From NCBI RefSeq assembly GCF_040436345.1, contig NC_133221.1:19403165-19467164 (forward strand): a stretch of 64,000 bases of DNA. Reading direction: 5' to 3'. This DNA comes from Pagrus major (taxonomy: Eukaryota; Chordata; Actinopteri; Spariformes; Sparidae). The position numbers and the translations under genes were made by a program. The notes below the pieces were generated by a model that had not been told where the DNA came from, did not search any database, and worked only from the letters and a program-made list of their open reading frames with translations. This document shows, piece after piece, positions 57,015-64,000 of this stretch (the stretch's first letter is position 1; each line of letters begins with the position of its first letter).

Positions 57015-60000
57015 AAGAAGGAAAGTTGCTGTTGGCATGATGTTGGAAAAGTACATTCTGTTGTCCTGCTGACGATCACATGACCCAATACTGACTACAT
57101 TTGATCCTTTTAAACAATATAACTGATTGTATCGATTAGCTGCAGCTGCAACAATTTAAAAAAAAAAATTCCAATGTTCACATCAGTAGAATTTTCAAAT
57201 ATGAATAACGTTAAAGACCAGATCAATTAAAGCCTAAAATAATAACTAAAAACTTCAGTGATAATCAACACATAAAGCACTCTGAGGCAGCAGCAGTGCA
57301 CAGCTTGATGCCTTTATGGGAGGTTTAAGGGGGTTTATACAGTAGTTGCCATCAGGGGCCCCTTTCCCAAATTTCTTTGAGGGTCCCCAAACATTTGGCT
57401 GGTCCGCCTCTCCTGACGGGGCACCTCTGCGTTTCATCGATTAGACTGAAAGAAATGATTTCAACTATCTTGATAATAAATTAATCAATTGTTTACATCC
57501 TTTTTCAAGTAAAAAGGTGTAACATTTGCTTGTTCGAGCTTCTTAAATGTGGTGATTTGCTGCTTTTCTATGTCTTTTATGACAGTAAGTGAAGAGCTTT
57601 TGGATTTTTGGACTGTTGGTAAAAACAAATGGAGCAATTTGAGGACGTCACTTTAGTCTCTGGGAAATTCCGATGAGCATTTTTGAAAATCTTTTGTAAT
57701 TTTCAATAAATCATGAAAATCGGCAGATTATTAGCAGTCGTGAGATATTTAGTCAGCTATCCGTTATTTTCAATTGTCCTGATTGCATTCATATAACAGA
57801 GATGTTGTATAATCAAGGATATGGGGCACTTTTTCATAGCTGTCATGCTCTTTCTAAAAATTCTTTGCGAAACAGAAATGGCCTCATAAAAAAGCAGCTT
57901 CAAGGTTTTCCTTGTTTTCGTTATGTATGTGGTTCTGTTTGAGTCTGTTGCTTCGCTCTGCGTTTCTTTCTTTTCCCTTTGGTTTGGATGTATGGTAAAC
58001 GTATCCAGGTTGGTTCTTCTATAACTTAAACATGATATTTATAGACAATACTCTCTGTTTGGCTGTATTTCTTAAATTAAAGATGGAGGAGAATTAAATT
58101 CTTCCTCAGCTGTTTTTTGAGAAAACCCTCTGCAAGAAAGAAGATTGTTGTCTTCATTATAACTATACTGTGTAATGGTTCTGTGTATTCAATAAGCCTG
58201 AAAGCAAGGTGATTTTGTCCATGACATTTATCATTCATTTGCTTTGCAAAATGTGTTTCCATTGAGGATCATGTCACAGTGGGGAGGACATCATGGTTTG
58301 ATTCAGCCTGTAAAAACAGCAGCTGTGGCCCTCAGGCTCTCTCCTCCTTCAGATCATCATCCTGGGCACACTCTGTGTCAGGTGAGGAAACCCCAGAGGG
58401 TCATCACTGGGACCTATGCATCTAGTTTTATCCAATAATAGAATCGGTAGAGGCAGGAGTCCTGGTTGTAGCTTGATTCTGATTTTAGATCCATTTGTTT
58501 AATTTCTAATAGTGAGCGTTTGGTTCATCAGATCAACGAGGAAGAGTCTGTGCTGCTGCTGGGGAATCTGGACAATGGATTGGTCATGATGACTGGTAAA
58601 TCTCAGTCACCACATCAAGGACAATTAGCATTAGCTTGACTCTCCAGGCTCACCCCTTAAGCAGGATGAAAAAAGTGACCTGCTGACTAAGCACATTCCA
58701 CCTGCAGCCTGCAGTTCAAAGGGCTCCCATGATGGTCACCCTCTGCACCTCACTGCTCCACTTCTATCCAGCCACCACCTGCCCCGAGGCAAGGCTCACC
58801 CTCCTCCACTCCACGGGTGACCCGGTGCTCCATCAACAACCTCCCTGCACATTCATGACAGGCAGAGCTGCTCTGACCGCTGGCTGTGGCGCTACCTGCC
58901 AGCTAAGTGCCTCAGGTGATGTTTGAATGGGCTTCACTGAAGAATTAGCCACACCTCTCCCCCCTCCGAGCAGAGGCATGAGGGAGGCAGCATATGGCCG
59001 ACTCGAATGAATTCCCCTACTGTTTCAAAAGAATCTCGGAGGCCTTCGGGGTGATCGGATCTTCACGCTCCTCTTTACTAGATTAAGTCTAATAATCTCC
59101 CAGTAACGAGACTTTAAATCCAGAGCGGTAAAACACTGGGCCTCAGGGTTCACTGACACACAGTGAATGCTGTTTTCCCTTTAACACTTTATTTTATGAC
59201 TGCAAGTAAGAGTTAATGCTCCTCATTAACTTTCCCCTGAGATTTTTCCAATGCAAGTTGGATGGATTGAATGATGGTAATTTGAATTTGTGTGGCATCC
59301 AGAAAATGTTCATATGTGCACACTGGTGCTAGAGGACCAAACTACAGATGACAGAATATATAGAGTTACATTTATGAGGATGTGAGATTAAAGAAAAAAT
59401 CTATTTAATTCCAATTTGAGACTTACTTAAGTAGTTTTAGCTAGCATTCCTAATGGTAGTAATAAGATTGTACTCACCAAATTAAGCAACCTAGTACATA
59501 ATCTTTCATTACCTTAACCATAAACATAAAAACTTAGATAATGCTCTATAGGAGCACATATTGTATTATCAGATCTGATACTTTGGTGGAAACTAATAAT
59601 ACATTGTCAGTACACTTTGATACCTGAAATATCAACATTTTGTAGTCTTGATATTTTAAAAAACTGGTAGATCACTTTTTTGCTTCTACTTTTCATTCTG
59701 AAGTACTGACTGCAGAGTGTAGTGACGATATAGAAAAAATTCATCATTTGCATATAGATCAGATTGGGTCCTTATAAACTTCGCTTTCATTATGCTATTC
59801 AGCCTGTCCACTGGGACTGATTTTTCCCCGCAAAAAATTAAGGTCACATTACGGCACAAAGGAAGCCAGTCTGCCAGGCGCAACCAAAACAGGAAGAGGC
59901 ATTGTTTTTCCCCGATCACTAACCCCGAGGTAACGGTGGAACAACTGGAATAACTATGGAAACTGCAAAAGAAAAAGAGTGATAGAAACCGAGGTAAAAC

Positions 60001-60400
60001 AAGAAGGAACGGGCGAGCATTCACTCGAAAGAGAGCACTACGGTGCTCTGTGAAAGTCTGTTCCCCTGCAGATGTGTGTCCCCTTACCACCATGGCTCAA
60101 GGCGGTTCAAAACCGGTGTTTACTCTACTAGATCAGTAATCGACAAAACCTGCCTACTGATTAATACAACAGGGTGTTTCACTCTCTCCACTGAGACCAG
60201 GGTTTCTAGGTCAAATTCGGATTCTTTCTTTGCAGTTGTTTTTTGCTTTGCACTGTCGCGAGGCTGCTAGCAGTAGCCATGTTGCTAATGAAAGTGAGTG
60301 CATCCATAATTATCCACATAGTCAGTCTCGGTGTCACCTGTGCTCTCAGATTTCAGCAATAAACCTGTTACTAGCATGATTGTTCATGCTGATATTTGTA
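57015..60400. other. Non-coding interval, nothing recognised
   Basis: Mostly AT-rich. 58240-59060 is less AT-rich, with open frames up to 65 codons that lack splice context. I see no RNA gene. Confidence 0.35.
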
Positions 60401-60407
60401 GTTTAGA

Positions 60408-60610
60408 GTGAAATATCAGTTATTGGATGGATCGGCGAGAAATTTGGTAACCAAAAGTTATTCAAGATCAAGGTCAGGTAATGTGTTCAGCACTGACAAT
60501 CCCATCAGTCTCAGTCGTACTTTGTTAGTGCTAATTACAGCCTACTAGATGTTAGCATGCTAACACACTAAACTAAGGTCGTGAAGATGGTATTCATATT
60601 ATATCAGACA
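60408..60610 (+). repeat. Dispersed repeat D, copy 2
   Basis: TCAGTTATTGGATGGATCGG, GAAATTTGGTAACC, CCATCAGTCTCAGTCGTAC, TGTTAGTGCTAATTA and GATGTTAGCATGCTAACAC follow the same order as the family at 7060-7262. Confidence 0.6.
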
Positions 60611-60769
60611 TATTTGTTATCCTTTAACAGTGCTGCAAAGGACAAAAGTAACATCTTTTCAGTAAAGTGGCACCATTGCTAAAGTTATCAATCCACAACT
60701 CATACTGACATTAGGACAAGAAAGCCCCTGGTTACCTTTCTTGAGAAATACTGTTGAGTTCATAATGAC

Positions 60770-61150
60770 GGACTCCCACTGCAGAGTTGATTAAGCAGAT
60801 GCCTTCCCTGGGCTACAGGGCCGAGCGTCAGGCCCGTCTCCTGCCCTCCAGGGACTCAATTTATTAATTCGCTGTAATTCATGGCCGACCCCGACACGGC
60901 CCGGGATGCTGCACCCTCTCTCCTCTCTCCTCATTTAATTTGGAGCTGAAGCAGCGGACGCAGGAAGGAACCCCAGCGCTGGAAGATATTAGACTGCGAG
61001 GAGCAGCTTTGAATAGGAAATCCGCCTTGAACTCACATCTTAGGCAGAAATCTGCGGAGAGCCTCTGCAGCATTGGAGTCTTTCTTGGGGTTCTTGATTG
61101 GCAGTGAACTGATGATATGCCCAAAAGTTTGTATGACCCCTTATTAAACA
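60770..61150. promoter_or_regulatory. Candidate conserved non-coding element
   Basis: Repeat-free and GC-richer, with GAGTTGATTAAGCAGATGCC, ATTTATTAATTCGCTGTAAT and CTCATTTAATTTGGAGCTGA. Palindrome-like TTAATTAA-type homeodomain cores are embedded in GC-rich sequence. It looks like a developmental enhancer, but this was not aligned. Confidence 0.3.
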
Positions 61151-61154
61151 TTTA

Positions 61155-61790
61155 GCAGTTATCCAAAGAGTGACTTTCCCTTTGCAATGCATTTCATCTG
61201 AATCATTTTTAGAGGCCTGAAGGGCAAGTTATCCAGTTGGCTCTTGCAACCCATTTGTGGTGTCCCTATAGAGTGCTGCAGGAATTCCTTTTAGTTGGGA
61301 ACCACTGACCACTTAAAAATGATTTAACTTCCATACAGTTCTTCGGGGAATAGTCAGACATTTTGTTAAAAGCGTTTATTGTTGTTTTTTTAAGAACCCA
61401 TCCACACCAACATGAACATATTAATATAGGCCCTGTGCGTTTAATGTAGCCGAGCCTATAAGTTCTGTGTTCAGTCTCTGTGTGACTGAAATGAGCCGTA
61501 TTTCGTTGGCCTGATGATGAAGCCTAATCCTCAGAGCGCACTTTAATTTACATTCTTGAATCACATGTGCCCATGCACTCCTTGTTCTGAGGACTAAAAT
61601 AACGCATAGAAAAAGTGATGTTTGTCTTGTCATGACATTATAGGCGACATTATAGAAGGTATAGGTCTATTGTGTCTCATATGACTGAGCCTACAATTAA
61701 AAATATTTATTCCTATCTCATACTATATCAGACTTTGCTCCTTTGTCTGCCTGCTCATTCCTGTGTCCAAGATCTAGGCTATTTAACTGG
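61155..61790. other. Non-coding interval, nothing recognised
   Basis: No gene, RNA gene or repeat seen. Confidence 0.35.
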
Positions 61791-61794
61791 TTTA

Positions 61795-61915
61795 AGAGGT
61801 TATTTGGGCATTTTGTTGAAAGTTAATAAAAAGTAATGTAATAAGTAATATATTACTCTACGCAGAGAGTAATATTGCAACATAATGTATAAGTAACTTG
61901 CCCAACACTGATCAA
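61795..61915. repeat. Dispersed repeat fragment ending GTAACTTGCCCAACACTG
   Basis: GAAAGTTAATAAAAAGTAATG, AGTAATATATTACTC and AAGTAACTTGCCCAACACTG match my memory of a fish repeat with (T)TGGGCAAGTTACT ends. Only this short piece is present. Confidence 0.5.
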
Positions 61916-61919
61916 AAGT

Positions 61920-63225
61920 GTCACAAATGTAAGCATCAGGTTATGTCAGACTTGTCTTTGGTCTTTGTGGTCACATACTGAAGTACTTCAGATGTTGGTT
62001 GTATCATCAGGTCAAACCGAGTCCGTTTTGGTCCTGCACTGAAAACATGCTGAAGACAATGGCATTCCAGTCTGGAGACAACCAAGACCTCCTCACCAGG
62101 AATAGGGACCAAAACAAGGTTTCTCGGCTTGACGGTGTCTCTTCCGACCTTATGCCAGACAGCCGACTGGAAATGCCAGGAATGCTAGACTGCTGCTCGA
62201 TAGGAGACCATGTTCCACTTATTGGCTACTGGTGGGCAGAGCCACGGGGACAATGTCCAAGATGAGTTCCCACACAATAGGAACAAGACATTTATGACTC
62301 TTCGGCCACGGAAAAAATGAAAGGTTCACACTCAGGACACTCATGGTTCTCGTCCTCCCACTGACACACCGGGAGAGATGCTGCTCCGGGCAGACACTGC
62401 TCACATTTCTGGGCCGCGTCTGAAAGGCTGAAGAAAAGGTCTCCCCTGAATCCAACCAGGCTGTCCCATTTAGGGTGATTTAAATGGCCTGTTATTACCT
62501 TTCTCAGCCATTGTCTCTCTACTGGTATCCCAGTCTGATGACGCTTTTAATTATTAGTTTCACCAGCACTCATTAGACAGGAGCCAGCAGAAGCCTGGCT
62601 TGGTATTTCACTGGCATGTAAACATTACTACTGATAACCCAGGCAACCAAACTATGGCAAATTTAGACACAAACTCTGTTTATAAACTCATAATACTTGG
62701 TGTTAGCGATCAGGAGAAAAATAACATTAACACAGCACAAAAGTGTTGAGGAAAGATACAAGAATAGGGCTCCCTGATATGTAGTTAATTTATAGTTCAA
62801 TTCCAAAATAAAAGACTATTTTACTATATGATGGCTAACAATGAGAGAGAGCACACATGTGAAAGTAATCCTCAACATTTTACAGCCGATAAGCAAAGAA
62901 CAATAGTTCATCAGACTTAACTTGGAAAGCAACATTTCAGAGGAAGGTGTTATACTCTCTACTTCACAACATTTATTTGATGACTTTAGGAGCCATTAAC
63001 TTTACAGATGAAGATTTCAAACTGAGTTTATGAAATGCAATGCGTTGCTATAAAAGAAATTAAATCACACAACAGTATTAAAATGAATAAAACTATCATT
63101 ATTAATTATTGCAGCCAGCTACAATTGAAATGCAACTTGCATGTTACTGCATCAATAATAATTAATATTAGATGTATGTTATAACAGCAACTAAAAAGAT
63201 GATTCTGACTGCGTAGTGAGCACTT
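61920..63225. other. Non-coding interval, nothing recognised
   Basis: The 88-codon frame at 61999-62265 has no domain or splice context. 62000-62640 is less AT-rich and repeat-free. The remainder is AT-rich. Confidence 0.35.
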
Positions 63226-63229
63226 ATGT

Positions 63230-63352
63230 TCTTATGTTTTGAATCCATTTTCTTGTACTTACATACTTTTACTTGTAACAAAGAGTTTTAAATCGTGGTA
63301 TTAGTACTTTTACCAAAGTTAAAGACCTTAACTTTTTCCACCACTGGTGGAG
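63230..63352 (-). repeat. Repeat F fragment, reversed
   Basis: TTGTACTTACATACTTTTAC, TAGTACTTTTACCAAAGTTA and CTTTTTCCACCACTGGTGG follow the family order on the minus strand. Confidence 0.6.
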
Positions 63353-63467
63353 AATGATCAATGGCAGTGTGTTATAACTAGATTAATAATAAACAGGATA
63401 TTAATAGTCTATTGTAGGTAGTTATATGCTATAGATTTTAAGTAATTCATCTATATTGTTGGCTCAT

Positions 63468-63660
63468 TTAAAGTGCAGTTTGTAAGAACTGGCCACCTGT
63501 CAAATCATACTCAGTTAGCTGTGCAGCTAGAAGTTCAGACTGGGAGCTGGGGTTACCAGGAGAGTTTTGGTGTTTACACTGCCAGCACAGGTGCTTTGGA
63601 TTGGGATTTTGGATCACAATAGACGGACATCATAATGTCAACTCACTCATACAAAAGTTT
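63468..63660 (+). mobile_element. TTAA-flanked MITE family B, copy 3 (internally deleted)
   Basis: Begins TTTAAAGTGCAGTTTGTAAG and GGCCACCTGTCAAATC, then jumps to TCAGTTAGCTGTGCAGCTAG and TTTTGGTGTTTACACTGCCA. The middle seen in copy 1 is missing and the right terminus is lost. Confidence 0.6.
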
Positions 63661-63845
63661 TAAATATGATGACAATGATACAACAAGTATGCAAAAGAAT
63701 AAATGAACTATATTTAGTGTTCCAGTGAGCTGGAGACAACTTTAAGCATGATTTCTATATTCTATTCTTGGGTCTCATCACTCATCTCTGTGGGCTCCTG
63801 TGCTGTGACACTCACTCATGTCACCTCATTGCCTTCAGACTTGGA

Positions 63846-63859
63846 GTGCCACCTACTGG
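63846..63859 (-). promoter_or_regulatory. CTCF-like motif, perfect core match
   Basis: GTGCCACCTACTGG fits SYGCCMYCTRSTGG at all 14 positions, reversed. It lies next to a CATGTCACCTCATT block and outside the recognised repeats. Confidence 0.4.
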
Positions 63860-64000
63860 TGACATATCAGAACAGCAGGGAAAACTTTGAGTTGCACAGA
63901 TTCATCATATAAAGTACTGTTTCAGGATATCAGATATAAGAATATAAGAAGGTTTCTTTGGGTTTTGGTTTATTCTTTTAAATTCTACAGTTTACATTTC

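Noticed and set aside
1..64000. tRNA, rRNA or microRNA genes
   Set aside because: I looked for tRNA A/B boxes and rRNA-like blocks and saw none that could be supported. A covariance-model search would be needed to exclude them.

Overview
This is a stretch of vertebrate nuclear DNA, almost certainly from a teleost, probably a percomorph. The evidence is one intact four-exon vertebrate gene with GT-AG introns, long AT-rich non-coding tracts, CA/GT microsatellites, and many copies of short interspersed repeats that I recognise from teleost genomes. Nothing in it is bacterial or viral.

The one securely identified host gene is her9 (teleost counterpart of HES4; Hairy/E(spl) family), on the minus strand at 41818-43074. 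It has four exons, a 291-residue product, bHLH and Orange domains and a terminal WRPW. Upstream are a TATA-like box, CCAAT boxes and a head-to-head pair of RBPJ/Su(H)-type sites spaced by 16 bp, the layout of a Notch-responsive Hes promoter. A CpG-rich block with octamer and PBX/MEIS-like motifs, and two divergent CTCF-like motifs, lie further upstream. The rest of the locus resembles a gene desert with some GC-richer, repeat-free patches that could be conserved enhancers.

The most interesting object is a 10.7 kb CACTA/EnSpm-like DNA transposon at 15455-26123. Its ends are inverted CACTGT plus A-tract termini, and it has repeat-rich subterminal regions, a GC-rich promoter-like patch and two genes on the plus strand. 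The first is a four-zinc-finger protein with a TNP2-like transposase domain, broken by a one-base frameshift. The second is a five-exon gene for a 538-residue SAM/SAMD3-like protein, intact in frame across all inferred splice sites. A strong splice donor just before the transposase ATG and acceptors just before the SAM ATG suggest that the transposase ORF sits inside an intron of the accessory gene, as tnpD relates to tnpA in maize En/Spm.

Just downstream, 27408-31938 is a 4.5 kb minisatellite built from 13-bp and 20-bp units, with a recent duplication of about 722 bp inside it. Next comes a possible unrecognised gene fragment (32198-33170) with one splice-bounded exon, a helical-looking ORF and a probable frameshift. 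The remainder is a mosaic of short nonautonomous elements, many with TTAA-flanked ends, some nested.

Layout: 1-15454 repeats and non-coding DNA; 15455-26123 the transposon; 26124-33200 minisatellite and gene fragments; 33200-41400 non-coding DNA with nested MITEs; 41400-45100 her9 and its control region; 45100-64000 non-coding DNA with MITEs and candidate conserved elements. Repeat names are from memory of consensus sequences and were not searched.
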